Position numbers and translations under genes: made by a program
Notes under the pieces: model-generated
The model's input: only the letters and a program-made list of their open reading frames with translations
What the model was told of the DNA's origin: nothing
Database searches by the model: none
NCBI RefSeq assembly: GCF_026790145.1
Contig: NZ_JALAMS010000001.1
Coordinates: 248,001 to 312,000 of the forward strand
DNA from: Bacillus_I endophytica_A
GTDB lineage: Bacteria; Bacillota; Bacilli; Bacillales; Bacillaceae_H
Length of the DNA: 64,000 nucleotides
Reading direction: 5' to 3'
Shown here: positions 8,769-18,558 of the stretch, one piece after another
How positions within the stretch are numbered: the first letter of the stretch is position 1
How the letters are laid out: each line of letters opens with the position of its first letter

Positions 8769-10205
8769 ATGAGTAATAATGGACAACAAAATAATGGCTT
8801 ACAAAGAACAATGAAAGCCCGACACTTGTTTATGATTTCCTTAGGAGGCTGTATTGGAACAGGCTTCTTTTTAGGATCAGGATATACAATTAACCAAGCA
8901 GGTTCACTAGGTGCGGTTTTATCATACTTAGTAGGTGGGCTTGTAATGTACTTAACCCTTGTTTGTTTAGGTGAGTTGTCTGTTGCAATGCCTGAGTCAG
9001 GATCATTTCAGACATATGCTACAAAATTTATTGGTCCTGCAACGGGATTCGCTATTGGCTGGCTATACTGGCTAGGTTGGGGTGTAACGGTTGCCCTAGA
9101 GTTTTTATCATCAGGACAGCTTATGCAACGATGGTTTCCAGATTCGCCAATTTGGATGTGGTGTTTAATCTTTACTGTTGTTGTCTTTTTACTAAATGCT
9201 TTGTCAGCAAAAGCATTTGGGGAATCTGAATTTGTCTTTTCGAGTATTAAGATATTAGCCATTCTATTATTTATTATTGTCGGAGGAGCTGCAATGTTTG
9301 GGCTTGTAGACATGAAAGGTGGAGAAAGTGCGCCATTTTTCTCTCACTTTGTTAGTGACGGTCTTTTCCCGAATGGCGTAACAGCTCTTCTTATTACTAT
9401 GATTAGCGTAAACTTTTCGTTTCAAGGAACAGAGCTTATCGGGATTGCGGCAGGAGAAAGTGAAAATCCTGAAAAAACAATTCCAAAATCCATTCGACAA
9501 ACGGTATGGAGAACGCTTTTCTTCTTTGTTCTTTCTGTAGTTATCGTAGCAGGAGTATTACCAAGAGAACAGGCTGGCGTTGTTGAAAGTCCATTCGTGG
9601 CTGTATTAGATAAAGTGGGAGTACCGTATGCAGCAGATATTATGAACTTTGTAATTTTAATTGCGCTTTTGTCTGTTGCAAACTCAGGTCTTTATGCAGC
9701 AACGCGTATTCTTTATTCGCTTTCTAAAGAAGGAATGGCAAGCCCTTCGATTGCTAAAGTAAATAAAAAAGGGATTCCAATGAATGCGTTGCTGATTACA
9801 CTTGCTGTAGCACTTTTATCGCTTCTTTCAAGCGTTTTTGCAGCAGAAACCGTATTTGTTTGGCTTCTGTCACTTGCAGGATTAGGAGCGCAAATTGGTT
9901 GGATTGCTATTACCTGGTCACATCTAGCGTTTAGAAAGAAATATGTGCAACAAGGCGGAAAAGTAGAAGATTTAAAGTTCAAAACTCCGCTTTATCCATT
10001 CTTACCCGCAGTTGCTTTAATTGCAAATCTTATCGTTATGGCAAGTATGGCGTTTGATGGAGAACAACGACTAGCTCTTTATTGGGGAGGCGGCTTTTTC
10101 ATTGCTTGTTATATTTACTACTTTATTCGGGTAAAAGGCAAGCGAGAAGGAAAAGAGTTTAAACAAGAAGTAGAGCTAAAAGAAGGAAAACGAATGATGA
10201 TGTAA
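8769..10205 (+). CDS. rocE: RocE-like amino acid permease, paralogue 2
   Basis: A 478-residue APC permease, nearly collinear with the copy at 183-1619 and even closer to B. subtilis RocE/RocC at the start (LQRTMKARHLFMISLGG). About 12 membrane segments; the conserved AETVFVWLLSLAGLGAQIGW segment is identical in both copies. The ATG follows TAAAGGAGTG. I found no TGGCA-TTGCA sigma-54 signature upstream, so this copy is probably controlled differently from paralogue 1. Substrate (arginine, ornithine or related) is inferred from the family. Confidence 0.87.
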   Translation: MSNNGQQNNGLQRTMKARHLFMISLGGCIGTGFFLGSGYTINQAGSLGAVLSYLVGGLVMYLTLVCLGELSVAMPESGSFQTYATKFIGPATGFAIGWLYWLGWGVTVALEFLSSGQLMQRWFPDSPIWMWCLIFTVVVFLLNALSAKAFGESEFVFSSIKILAILLFIIVGGAAMFGLVDMKGGESAPFFSHFVSDGLFPNGVTALLITMISVNFSFQGTELIGIAAGESENPEKTIPKSIRQTVWRTLFFFVLSVVIVAGVLPREQAGVVESPFVAVLDKVGVPYAADIMNFVILIALLSVANSGLYAATRILYSLSKEGMASPSIAKVNKKGIPMNALLITLAVALLSLLSSVFAAETVFVWLLSLAGLGAQIGWIAITWSHLAFRKKYVQQGGKVEDLKFKTPLYPFLPAVALIANLIVMASMAFDGEQRLALYWGGGFFIACYIYYFIRVKGKREGKEFKQEVELKEGKRMMM

Positions 10206-10252
10206 CACAAAAGGAGCGATTTCTCACATGAGAAATCGCTCCTTTTTGTGTT
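10205..10252. terminator. bidirectional terminator between permease and ykoC
   Basis: ACACAAAAGGAGCGATTTCT and its complement form a stem of about 20 pairs around a short loop, with A and T runs on both sides. It serves both convergent genes. Confidence 0.88.
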
Positions 10253-11018
10253 AAAACGTAAAGTGAAAAAGCTTAGGAGCATAATAGCAAATGGCCATCA
10301 CGAGGAAAGTAGAGAGAAGGAAAATGACATCCTTCTTTTTTATAGACGTTGTTTTATAAAAAACGCGTCCTTTCGCCCCTGTAAAGCCTTTCGACTCCAT
10401 AGCCAGTGCTGTTCGTTCTGCTTTACGAATAGCGCTTGCTAAAAGAGGGATAATATAACGCTTCAACTGATGAATGCGGTCGTTAAGTGTTGTTGCTCGT
10501 TTAATTCCGCGAATACGATGAGCATTTTGAATGGTTTGAAACTCATCTTTCATCTGAGGTAGAAAGCGATAACCTGCTAGTATACCGTAAGCAAACTTAG
10601 GTGGTAGCTTACATTGCTGCATAAGACTTAACATCAACTCTGTTTTATCTGTTGTAAAAATAAATAACAGTGAGAGGGAGGCAAAACCAAGCACTCTTAA
10701 AGCAAGGCTAAGTCCATTTTGAAGCGTTGTCTCTGTAACCGTAATAAACCAAAAATGAGCAATAACTTTGCTTCCTGTTTTAAATTCTTCGTCTGCAAAA
10801 ACGATGGAAGTCCACAAGTAGCCAAAAGCCACAAGCAGAAAAGGAAGCAGAACAAGGAGCCATTTTTTTAAAGAAACCTTCCCAAATGCAAATGTGGCTA
10901 AAACGGTGATGATAAAAAATAATAAAGGTGTCCACACTGTCAAAAAGAGTGATAAGAAAATAACAGAAAGCAAGACAACAAGTCCTTTTATAGCAGGATT
11001 AATCTCTTCAAGTTGCAA
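10251..11018 (-). CDS. ykoC: ECF transporter transmembrane (T) component of thiamine-precursor importer
   Basis: A 255-residue EcfT protein with about six hydrophobic segments and the cytoplasmic coupling motifs MESKGF (the Ala-Arg-Gly-like motif region) and IRGIK near residue 170, which contact the ATPases. It is the last gene of ykoFEDC, the HMP/thiamine importer of B. subtilis. The TTG at 11018 sits six bases behind GGTGA, so I prefer it; a GTG at 11027 overlaps that site. The gene begins just before the ykoD stop, so translation is coupled. Confidence 0.88.
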   Translation of the reverse strand: MQLEEINPAIKGLVVLLSVIFLSLFLTVWTPLLFFIITVLATFAFGKVSLKKWLLVLLPFLLVAFGYLWTSIVFADEEFKTGSKVIAHFWFITVTETTLQNGLSLALRVLGFASLSLLFIFTTDKTELMLSLMQQCKLPPKFAYGILAGYRFLPQMKDEFQTIQNAHRIRGIKRATTLNDRIHQLKRYIIPLLASAIRKAERTALAMESKGFTGAKGRVFYKTTSIKKKDVIFLLSTFLVMAICYYAPKLFHFTF

Positions 11019-12681
11019 GGAGTTCACCTTCTTTCTCTAGCGCACATTGGACTTTTATTTCAAGCGGGAGGTCAAGATTGGCTTTTTGAAGCAAATCTTG
11101 TTCTTTCCAAAGCGATTCTGTTCTTCCATTAAAAAGCAACTTTCCTTCATGTAAAACAAGAACCCGATCAGCTTTTTCGTGAACAAGCTCCATATCATGA
11201 GTAATTAAAAGCACTGTTGTCCCGTCCTTGACACGCTGATCCAAAAGGGTTAGAAGCTCTTTTGTTGTTTGTGCATCTTGTCCAAATGTTGGCTCATCTA
11301 AAATTAAAAAGGATTGTTCATCGACAAGCATTGTTGCTACACTTAAGCGTCGCTTTTGACCTTGACTTAGTGAAAAGGGATTTTGATCTCTAACATGCAG
11401 AAGCCGGAACGCCTCTAGCACATGTTTCGTTTTCTCTGTTATCTCTTCTTCTAGTAAACCTTGTAGACGAAGGCCAAATGCTACTTCTTCAAAAACACTA
11501 TCTGTTACGAACTGATGCTCAGGGTTTTGAAAAACATAGCCTGTTTTTTGACGAAGTGTTTTTTCGTCCCATTCTTTTAAATTCTTATTTTCTAATAAGA
11601 TTTGGCCTGAAGAAGGTTTTTTTAAACGAGAAAGCAAGGTGGAGAGCGTAGACTTTCCAGCGCCATTTGTTCCAATAAGAGCTACAATTTCACCTCGGCC
11701 AATTTTAAATGAAAGATTGTTAAGAAGGGAAGGGCCTTTCTTTTGATAAGAAAAAGAAACATCTTGAACATCAATAAGCGTTTCTTTTTCTATTTTCTTT
11801 TTCTTCCTATTGAAAAAGGGAGGAGAAGACTGAAGTCCTTTTAGAAACTCTTCCATTGAAAGAGGCAAAGCGCCTTTTTTGTACCAGCCTTGTTCAATTC
11901 CTGTATAGGCAAGAGAACTAATATGTGGAATCCATGTCCCATGTTCAATTAAAAGTTCATAGTGATGTTTAAAACAGTCTTCTAACGAAGTATCAAGAAT
12001 CATTTCGCCATCTTTATTAAAAACTAAACAGCGCTTTATGAGATGAACCCAGTCATCTAATTTATGTTCAATAACTAAAAGCGTAAATTTATATTCCTCC
12101 TGTAGCGTTGAGACGAGTGAAACAAGTTCTTTCGTTGAAGCAGGATCAAGATTTGCAGTTGGTTCATCTAGAATAAGAATGTCTGGTTGAAGAGCGAGCA
12201 CACAAGCAAGTGCTAGCTTTTGTTTTTGACCTCCAGATAGAATTGAAATAGAGCTTTGTTTATAAGGAAGAAGTCCAACAAGAGAGAGTATTTCATCAAT
12301 ACGCTCTTCCATGTTTTCTTTTGGATAGTTAATGTTTTCAAGCCCAAAAGCAACTTCATCTTCAAGCGTTAACATACAAAACTGATTATCTGGATTTTGA
12401 AATACTACTCCTACGCGTTGGCAGGTTTCTCCGGCTTCAAAAGAAGAAAGATCTCTTCCAAAAATCTGTACTTCTCCATTCAAACTACCGTCAACGGCTT
12501 CTGGATACAATCCATTAAGGCAAAGCGTGAGAGTACTTTTGCCTGCACCACTTGGGCCTAATACAAAAATACTGTCACCTTTAGACGCTGAAAAAGAAAC
12601 ATTCTGCAGCTTTGTTTCTTCATCTTCTTCAAATGAAAAACTTAAATTTTTAACATTAAGAGGCAGTTGATTTTCGATCAT
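11008..12681 (-). CDS. ykoD: ECF transporter duplicated ATPase
   Basis: A 557-residue fusion of two ABC ATPase domains. The first has Walker A GPSGAGKST, signature LSGGQKQKLALA and Walker B LILDEPTANLD; the second has GTNGAGKST, LSQGQKRRLS and LILDEPTFGQD. Together they replace the usual EcfA-EcfA' pair and power uptake through YkoC and YkoE. The ATG at 12681 follows GGGTGGG; longer starts to 12729 lie inside the end of ykoE. The 26-base overlap with ykoE shows tight operon packing. Confidence 0.92.
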   Translation of the reverse strand: MIENQLPLNVKNLSFSFEEDEETKLQNVSFSASKGDSIFVLGPSGAGKSTLTLCLNGLYPEAVDGSLNGEVQIFGRDLSSFEAGETCQRVGVVFQNPDNQFCMLTLEDEVAFGLENINYPKENMEERIDEILSLVGLLPYKQSSISILSGGQKQKLALACVLALQPDILILDEPTANLDPASTKELVSLVSTLQEEYKFTLLVIEHKLDDWVHLIKRCLVFNKDGEMILDTSLEDCFKHHYELLIEHGTWIPHISSLAYTGIEQGWYKKGALPLSMEEFLKGLQSSPPFFNRKKKKIEKETLIDVQDVSFSYQKKGPSLLNNLSFKIGRGEIVALIGTNGAGKSTLSTLLSRLKKPSSGQILLENKNLKEWDEKTLRQKTGYVFQNPEHQFVTDSVFEEVAFGLRLQGLLEEEITEKTKHVLEAFRLLHVRDQNPFSLSQGQKRRLSVATMLVDEQSFLILDEPTFGQDAQTTKELLTLLDQRVKDGTTVLLITHDMELVHEKADRVLVLHEGKLLFNGRTESLWKEQDLLQKANLDLPLEIKVQCALEKEGELLAT

Positions 12682-13264
12682 TTTTTGTTCCCACCCGTTT
12701 TTTACGTTCTTTTCCAAGCGCAAAACCATTTAAAACACCTGTGTTTGCCAGTTGATCACTTAGCCATTTACCAAGTAAACCAGCAAGAAGAGCTCCGCTG
12801 ACAAGTCGGACAGCAAGCATTGTACTAACATAAGAAGGATCAAGAGCATTGTAGCCTGACAAGAAATAGCCCATGATAAAACTTGTTACAGAGGCCCCCA
12901 TACCAGCAAGCATAAGAATTGGTAGCGAGTATCGTTTCCAACCAGTAGCTGCGAATACAAGCTCAGGACCTATTCCTTGCACAACTCCTGTTAAAAGAAG
13001 ACGAGGACCTGAAGCATTTCCAATCAGTAGTTCAACAGCGGCAGCAATTGTTTCTGAAATGAGGGCTGCTCCTGGTTTTCTAATGATATATGCTGTAATA
13101 ATTGAAACAATAAACCATATTCCGAAAATAAATTCATATCCTAAGAGTCCGAACATTCCGAACAACACATTTCCAAGCTGTGTGAAAAGAAGGTACACAA
13201 CAGCAAACACAACAGCTAATGCAGACATTACGACAATTTCTTTTAGTTTCCAGCTCTTTGTCAT
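12656..13264 (-). CDS. ykoE: ECF transporter substrate-binding (S) membrane component
   Basis: A 202-residue integral membrane protein with about six helices, starting MTKSWKLKEIVVMSALAVVF. It matches the YkoE family, the S component for hydroxymethylpyrimidine or thiamine. The GASGPRLLLTGVVQGIGPEL stretch is characteristic. Its start overlaps the ykoF stop by four bases (ATGA), and the riboswitch upstream of ykoF supports the substrate call. Confidence 0.9.
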   Translation of the reverse strand: MTKSWKLKEIVVMSALAVVFAVVYLLFTQLGNVLFGMFGLLGYEFIFGIWFIVSIITAYIIRKPGAALISETIAAAVELLIGNASGPRLLLTGVVQGIGPELVFAATGWKRYSLPILMLAGMGASVTSFIMGYFLSGYNALDPSYVSTMLAVRLVSGALLAGLLGKWLSDQLANTGVLNGFALGKERKKRVGTKNDRKSTAS

Positions 13265-13872
13265 TTTCCATCACCAGGCTTTCTTTTTGTTGAAGGGCTG
13301 TTCGCTGATAAGTTGACGGTCATCACAACGTGACTTGCTTCTTTTTGGGAAGAAAGAAAAGCATCCTTAATTGTCCGGAAAATAGTGTGTGTATCTCCAT
13401 CAAGATGTGTTGCATAGTGAACGCCAGCAACAAATACTCCCTCGTCTTTTGCTGTTTTAACGCCATCCATAATCACGTCCATATAGTGGGAAATCCCCAT
13501 CGGATAAAGAGCGAACTGCATAGCTGTTTCAATCGAAATATCCTTGCTTTTCTCCTCGTTTAAGAGCACATCATCTTCGGATAAGTAAACATCACCTTCA
13601 GAGTCTCCAGGGCACCCAACAGAGAAAGAACCATTCAATACAACGTGAACACCTGTTTTAGCTGCGTGAAGATAAATAGCTTTTACAACGTCGAAAACAT
13701 GTTCATTCCGTCCGCGTACACATGTGCTCACATTATCCGTTTTAATCCATACTTTTGATGTATCAACTTCTCTTAGTGCCGTTTTAATCACTTCAATAAA
13801 GTTATCGCACATTGGATAAAGAGAGAAGCGACATCCATAGATTCTGCTTGTTCCGCAAAGCTGTTCATTCAT
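13261..13872 (-). CDS. ykoF: thiamine/HMP-binding protein YkoF
   Basis: A 203-residue soluble protein with two tandem copies of the same fold: GCRFSLYPMCDNFIEVIKTAL near residue 12 and MQFALYPMGISHYMDVIMDG near 120. This double ACT-like (ferredoxin-type) arrangement and the length match B. subtilis YkoF, which binds thiamine and related pyrimidines. It is the first gene after the TPP riboswitch. The ATG follows GGAGG at seven bases. Confidence 0.9.
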   Translation of the reverse strand: MNEQLCGTSRIYGCRFSLYPMCDNFIEVIKTALREVDTSKVWIKTDNVSTCVRGRNEHVFDVVKAIYLHAAKTGVHVVLNGSFSVGCPGDSEGDVYLSEDDVLLNEEKSKDISIETAMQFALYPMGISHYMDVIMDGVKTAKDEGVFVAGVHYATHLDGDTHTIFRTIKDAFLSSQKEASHVVMTVNLSANSPSTKRKPGDGK

Positions 13873-13902
13873 TTCTACTTCCTCCTAAAAGTTTATAAAC
13901 AC

Positions 13903-13932
13903 AAAAAAACTGCATCTTAAGGAAGATGCAGT
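13903..13932 (-). terminator. riboswitch-controlled transcription terminator
   Basis: Read on the minus strand, ACTGCATCTT pairs with AAGATGCAGT and runs into TTTTTTT. It lies between the TPP aptamer and the ykoF ribosome site, the place of the regulatory terminator. Confidence 0.85.
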
Positions 13933-13980
13933 CACATAGACAAAAATGTAGAGTCAATCAACATAAAAGTCGTATATTGC

Positions 13981-14069
13981 TACACTTCCCCACGCTAGTA
14001 TTATCTAGATCGGGTTATAAGGGATCGGAACAAATGTTCACATCTCAGCTAATTAGCACCCCTAGTGCG
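13981..14069 (-). promoter_or_regulatory. TPP (THI-box) riboswitch aptamer
   Basis: The minus strand reads CACTAGGGGTGC, then GCTGAGATG, then ACCCGATCTAGATAATACTA and GCGTGGGGAAGTG. These are the conserved THI-box blocks in the right order, with the CACT/AGTG closing stem. It precedes a terminator and ykoFEDC, so high TPP should stop transcription of the importer. Confidence 0.93.
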
Positions 14070-14140
14070 TTATACTATACAGTTTTTTCGCTTATACACA
14101 TCATAAAAGAAAGATGCTTTTTTGTAAATAGAAAGATAGA

Positions 14141-15358
14141 TTACAAACCAGCAGAAATTTGCGTAGGCCGCTTTGTTTTCTTTCTTTTAATGCTAGGAAT
14201 CTTTAAATATGTCCAAAGTCTCCAAATCCATTCCAAAGGTCCAATGATGAAGAATTGGAGCCACAGTTTGCTAAGGAAAAGCTGAATCGTAAAGAAAACA
14301 ATGGTAAATACAATACCGCCTGTAACTCCTACTTTGCTGAATAATCCAAATCCATATCCATAAAAAAGGAAGGTAAAGAAGATGGATTGAGAAAGATAGT
14401 TTGTTAGTGAAAGTTTTCCAGCTCGAGCTAACGCATTTGATAGTTTTTTCCATCGTTTACTATAGGTTAAAAGAGCAATGCTTGAAATATAAAAAATGGC
14501 GACAAGAGGAGCTCCTAGTGAAGCACTAAGACCTTCTAAACTTTCATTTTGCATAAACTGTGGGACGATCTTTAATGGAAATCCAATGAGAAGAGAAATC
14601 CACCACATTTTTTTATAAAGAGAAACATAGCGATCTGGTTCATGTAGCCACCTTTTAGCCGCAACATACGCTCCTAAAAAGAACATAGGAAGAGAAGCAA
14701 GAACACTAAAGAAACCAAAAGCAATCATCTCTCCATCGCTTGTATCTTCAAAAGGCATACTATTGTTTCTAAAATGAACAACTTCACTATAAGAGCCTGT
14801 TGAATATACCTCTTTTTCTTGTGCAAGGTAGGAAGGACTTGTTGCAAGAGTATCTTCACTTCCTTCTTCAACAGGAATAAATGAAAAAGCGCTCATTAAA
14901 CCGATAATCACAAGAGCAATTGTAAGCCATACTTTTGGTTTGCACCAGAGAAACAAAAATAAACAAAAGCCACATAAAGCATAAGATGTTAAAATATCGC
15001 CTTCCCAAATATAAGTTCCATGTAAAAGTCCAAATGCGAGAAGAAGAAGGAGACGACGTAAGTAAACGGTCCAAAAACGTCGCTTTTTTTCTCGACTTCG
15101 ATCTCTTAAAATCATAACACCAAATCCAAATAGAAAAGAAAAAAGGGTTACAAAGCTTCCAGTACCAAAAATATTAATGAAGGAGGCTGAAATCTTTTCC
15201 AATCCTTGAGATGTTTCAATATATTCATATTCACCAAATAGTCCATATTGAAAAATGAGCATATTAACAAGCAAAATTCCAAAGAGCGCAAAGCCTCTCA
15301 TTGTATCAACAGAAGAAATTCGTTCAGCACCTCTGAGAGGGGAAAGAGCATTTTTCAT
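14141..15358 (-). CDS. DUF418 (YeiB-type) multispanning membrane protein
   Basis: A 405-residue protein with about ten hydrophobic segments. The opening RISSVDTMRGFALFGILLVN is the hallmark of the DUF418/heparan-alpha-glucosaminide acetyltransferase-like group, and the LLLLLAFGLLHGTYIWEGDI segment is also conserved. Members such as B. subtilis YrkO and YxaH are thought to move or modify an unknown compound. The ATG at 15358 follows AAAGGAG; an upstream in-frame ATG at 15409 lacks a site. It is divergent from the two-component system that follows. Confidence 0.82.
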   Translation of the reverse strand: MKNALSPLRGAERISSVDTMRGFALFGILLVNMLIFQYGLFGEYEYIETSQGLEKISASFINIFGTGSFVTLFSFLFGFGVMILRDRSREKKRRFWTVYLRRLLLLLAFGLLHGTYIWEGDILTSYALCGFCLFLFLWCKPKVWLTIALVIIGLMSAFSFIPVEEGSEDTLATSPSYLAQEKEVYSTGSYSEVVHFRNNSMPFEDTSDGEMIAFGFFSVLASLPMFFLGAYVAAKRWLHEPDRYVSLYKKMWWISLLIGFPLKIVPQFMQNESLEGLSASLGAPLVAIFYISSIALLTYSKRWKKLSNALARAGKLSLTNYLSQSIFFTFLFYGYGFGLFSKVGVTGGIVFTIVFFTIQLFLSKLWLQFFIIGPLEWIWRLWTYLKIPSIKRKKTKRPTQISAGL

Positions 15359-15538
15359 ATATTCAATCTCCTTTATATAAGTTCTAACTCCACTATATCG
15401 TATGAACATTACCAGCCTTCAACTACTAGCTTAACAATACCTTAATTATGGTTAAATAGTCATAAAAAGTAATTCTCAATTTTTTAGGATAATGCTACGA
15501 TTGGATTATTAGGAATAATGTTCCAAGGAGTGTTAGTA

Positions 15539-16255
15539 ATGAACAATGAAAAAATATTGCTTGTTGATGATGAGAAGGCTTTAACAGAAATGCTTAGTGT
15601 TGTGCTAAAGAAAGAAGGATTTTCAAATATTAAAATAGCTCATAACGTAAAGGACGCATTTTCATATTGTAAGCAAGAACAGTTTGATTTAATTGTGTTA
15701 GATATTATGCTTCCAGATGGCTCTGGATTTGATTTGTGTCCGCAAATTAGACAGCTTACAAATGCCCCTATTTTATTTTTAACGGCACGTCAGTCAGATC
15801 TTGATAAATTAACAGGATTTGCGATTGGAGGAGATGACTATATTACAAAACCATTTAATCCGCTTGAAGTGGTGGCTCGTATTAAAGCACAGCTAAGACG
15901 TCGTGGGTTAAATGAAGCAGAAGTCACACGTGAGCAAGAACAGTTTTCATTTGGAGATGTTGTGCTCTGTGAACGAGCAGGAGAGCTTACAGTAAAAGGG
16001 CAAAGAATAGAGTGTCCTGCTCAAGTTTTTCAGCTTCTTCTCTTTTTTTGTAAGCATCCAAACCAAGTGTTTAGCAAAGCGCAAATTTATGAGAAAGTAT
16101 GGAACGAACGGATTATTGAAGGTGATGAAAACACGGTAATGGTTCATATTCGTCGCATTCGGGAACGAATTGAGGAAAATCCAAGTAAGCCAAAACATCT
16201 AGTAACGGTAAGAGGACTTGGCTATAAGCTTATGACAGAAGGAATTTTGTCATGA
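15539..16255 (+). CDS. OmpR-family response regulator
   Basis: A 238-residue regulator. The receiver domain (1-120) has the acidic pocket LLVDDEK, the phospho-acceptor Asp in LIVLDIMLPDGSG near residue 55, and the conserved Lys in DDYITKPFNP. A winged helix (about 140-235) has the OmpR C-terminal pattern VMVHIRRIRERIE...VRGLGYKL. It starts at 15539 behind CCAAGGAGTG and overlaps the kinase gene by four bases, so both form one unit. No target can be assigned. Confidence 0.92.
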   Translation: MNNEKILLVDDEKALTEMLSVVLKKEGFSNIKIAHNVKDAFSYCKQEQFDLIVLDIMLPDGSGFDLCPQIRQLTNAPILFLTARQSDLDKLTGFAIGGDDYITKPFNPLEVVARIKAQLRRRGLNEAEVTREQEQFSFGDVVLCERAGELTVKGQRIECPAQVFQLLLFFCKHPNQVFSKAQIYEKVWNERIIEGDENTVMVHIRRIRERIEENPSKPKHLVTVRGLGYKLMTEGILS

Positions 16256-18006
16256 AATTAAAAGGAAGGTTTATTTTCCATTATGGATGGCAATCGTTAC
16301 TTTCTATGGTACTAGTTCTTCTTGTTACTTTTGGTGCTTTTATGTTTCTTGGGTTTGGTATGGGAGAGTATGAAATGAAACGAGATTTTGCTAGAGGTGG
16401 CCTTGAATACATGGGAGATTTTATGGAGGAAGGAGAAGGAGAAGTGAAATTCAGCCAAAAATATTTAGATGCTATTAAAGAACATGGAGGCTGGCTCCAA
16501 GTATTAGATAATAAAGGGCATGTAAAAGCCTCTTTTTATACTCCTAGTGATGTTCCAACACGCTACAATCCAGCAGAACTTGCAGATAAATGGGAAAGAA
16601 GAACTGAGTCAAACTATCAACTTTTTCTTTATCGAGGAAGCAGTGAGAAGTATACGCTTCTTTACGGTGAAAAACCAAAAGCTGAGCAATGGATTGAAAA
16701 AGCTAAACAGGATGGAAAAGTTGTAGAAGGCGAGTTGATACTTCCAGAACAGTTAAAAAAAGAGTTAAGAGAAAACGATGCCTCTCTTCAAGTGTTTAGC
16801 AAAGATGGAGAAGAGGAATTCTCCTTCAATAAAACTATTTATAGTAAAGATCAATACACTTTAGAAGATTTAACAACTAATGCCACATATGATGCAAGAT
16901 ATGAAACAGACATTTCTTCTCGCTATGATAAAGATACAGGAAGAACATGGGTTGTAAATGTCCCGCATGATACCCAGATTCAATTTCCGTATAGCAATGC
17001 TCAATCGTTTGAAGAATATGCCATACACATCTTTATTTTTGTAGCCGTTATTATTTTAATGATGTGGATCCTCTTTGCCCTTTGGTATTCAAGGCGTCTT
17101 ACAAAACCAACGCTACATATGGTGGAATGGCTTCATAATCTAGCCTACGGTAAGTATGAAGAACCGTTAACAAAGAGAAAAGAAAGCAAAGCTTTTAAGA
17201 AAAATGGAAAGTTAAAAAGGTCATATCGTCTTTTCCGGGAAGTCAACACATCTCTTGCCCATTTAACTGAAAAGCTTCGTTACAACAAAGAAATGCGCCT
17301 TCGAATTGACGAGATGCGCGAAGAATGGATTACAGGGCTTTCTCACGATTTAAAAACTCCACTTGCTTCGATTAACGGATATGCACAGCTTCTTGTAGCA
17401 GATGAGCAGTATAACTGGAGTAAGGAAGAGACTCAAAAGTTTGCTCGGACAATTCTACAAAAAGGAGCGTATATGTCTGAGCTTATTAATGATTTGAATT
17501 TAACGTACAGACTTCAAAATGATCAAATCTCACTTGACTATGAACAGGTGGAATTAAATGAATTTGTAAGGCGCTGTGTAATTTCGTTTATTAATGATCC
17601 AAGTCATGGCCAACAGCTTCATTTTGAAAGTTATCAAGAGTCTATTTATGTTTCTATTGATCAAGCTTTATTTCAGCGTGTGTTAGAAAACATTATTGCA
17701 AATGCCATTAAGCATAATGAGAAAGGTACAGATGTGTGGATTTCTATTTTGGCTACAAAAGAGGATGTTTTCATTAGCGTGAAAGACAATGGTTCAGGAA
17801 TGAGTGAAGAGACAAAAATTAACTTGTTTCAACGCTATTACCGGGGAACAAACACAGAAGAGCGGAGCTGTGGAACAGGTCTCGGGATGGCTATATCTAA
17901 ACAAATTACACAACTACACGGTGCGGAAATTAATGTAGAAAGCGAAGTTGGGAAAGGAACGACAATTACAGTAAGTTTCACAAGTGTTCTTCATAAAGCA
18001 TCTTAA
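16252..18006 (+). CDS. membrane sensor histidine kinase
   Basis: A 584-residue kinase: first membrane helix at about 12-35, an extracytoplasmic sensor region of about 220 residues, a second helix at about 258-280, a HAMP-like linker, the phospho-acceptor box GLSHDLKTPLASINGYAQLL near 365, N box NIIANAIKHNE near 480, and G boxes DNGSGM and GTGLGMAIS. It is the partner of the regulator just upstream. The signal is unknown. Confidence 0.92.
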   Translation: MKLKGRFIFHYGWQSLLSMVLVLLVTFGAFMFLGFGMGEYEMKRDFARGGLEYMGDFMEEGEGEVKFSQKYLDAIKEHGGWLQVLDNKGHVKASFYTPSDVPTRYNPAELADKWERRTESNYQLFLYRGSSEKYTLLYGEKPKAEQWIEKAKQDGKVVEGELILPEQLKKELRENDASLQVFSKDGEEEFSFNKTIYSKDQYTLEDLTTNATYDARYETDISSRYDKDTGRTWVVNVPHDTQIQFPYSNAQSFEEYAIHIFIFVAVIILMMWILFALWYSRRLTKPTLHMVEWLHNLAYGKYEEPLTKRKESKAFKKNGKLKRSYRLFREVNTSLAHLTEKLRYNKEMRLRIDEMREEWITGLSHDLKTPLASINGYAQLLVADEQYNWSKEETQKFARTILQKGAYMSELINDLNLTYRLQNDQISLDYEQVELNEFVRRCVISFINDPSHGQQLHFESYQESIYVSIDQALFQRVLENIIANAIKHNEKGTDVWISILATKEDVFISVKDNGSGMSEETKINLFQRYYRGTNTEERSCGTGLGMAISKQITQLHGAEINVESEVGKGTTITVSFTSVLHKAS

Positions 18007-18024
18007 TTTAAAGGAGTGGAAAGT

Positions 18025-18558
18025 ATGCTTATTGAAGTATTAAAAGTAGGAGTGAATTTTTTAATCGAGCTTTTTTCCGGAAATCTTCCTTCTTTATATT
18101 ATATATGGTTCGTTGTTCTGTTTTTAATCTATTTTTCTCTTGGACTAATTATAAATCGCTTTTCAACCTTGAAATATAAAGGGTGGGAGCTCATTGCTGG
18201 ATTTAGTATTGGTATTGTTGTACATATTTCATTAGCAAAGTTTCTTTCAATAATTGTAGAAGATGCCATAAAAAGCCCAAGTGCTATTTCTTATTATTTT
18301 CTTGGCTTAATTATGCTGACAGGAAGCGTTATCGTTGAAACCTTATATCGTTGGATTAGAGTCAAATCAAAAAGACCACTTGTTTCCTTTTTGATTTTGC
18401 CATCCTTTATTATTCTTCTTTCAATCTTCTACTTTTCAATGAAGGATATAAGTGCTATTGCGACTGCTTCAACTTCCTTTATTGTAACGTTAAGTATTGT
18501 GACAACTGTCCTTATGATGGGGCTAATTATTTTATTAGAGAAAGAGGAAGCGGCTTAA
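18025..18558 (+). CDS. unknown membrane protein following the two-component system
   Basis: A 177-residue protein with five predicted helices and little else. I do not recognise a family. The ATG at 18025 sits seven bases behind AAAGGAGTG, 19 bases after the kinase stop, so it is co-transcribed and may be a target or accessory of that system. Confidence 0.7.
   Translation: MLIEVLKVGVNFLIELFSGNLPSLYYIWFVVLFLIYFSLGLIINRFSTLKYKGWELIAGFSIGIVVHISLAKFLSIIVEDAIKSPSAISYYFLGLIMLTGSVIVETLYRWIRVKSKRPLVSFLILPSFIILLSIFYFSMKDISAIATASTSFIVTLSIVTTVLMMGLIILLEKEEAA

Noticed and set aside
13926..14285. 119-codon plus-strand frame over the TPP riboswitch
   Set aside because: It crosses a clear minus-strand riboswitch and the end of the DUF418 gene and has no ribosome site.
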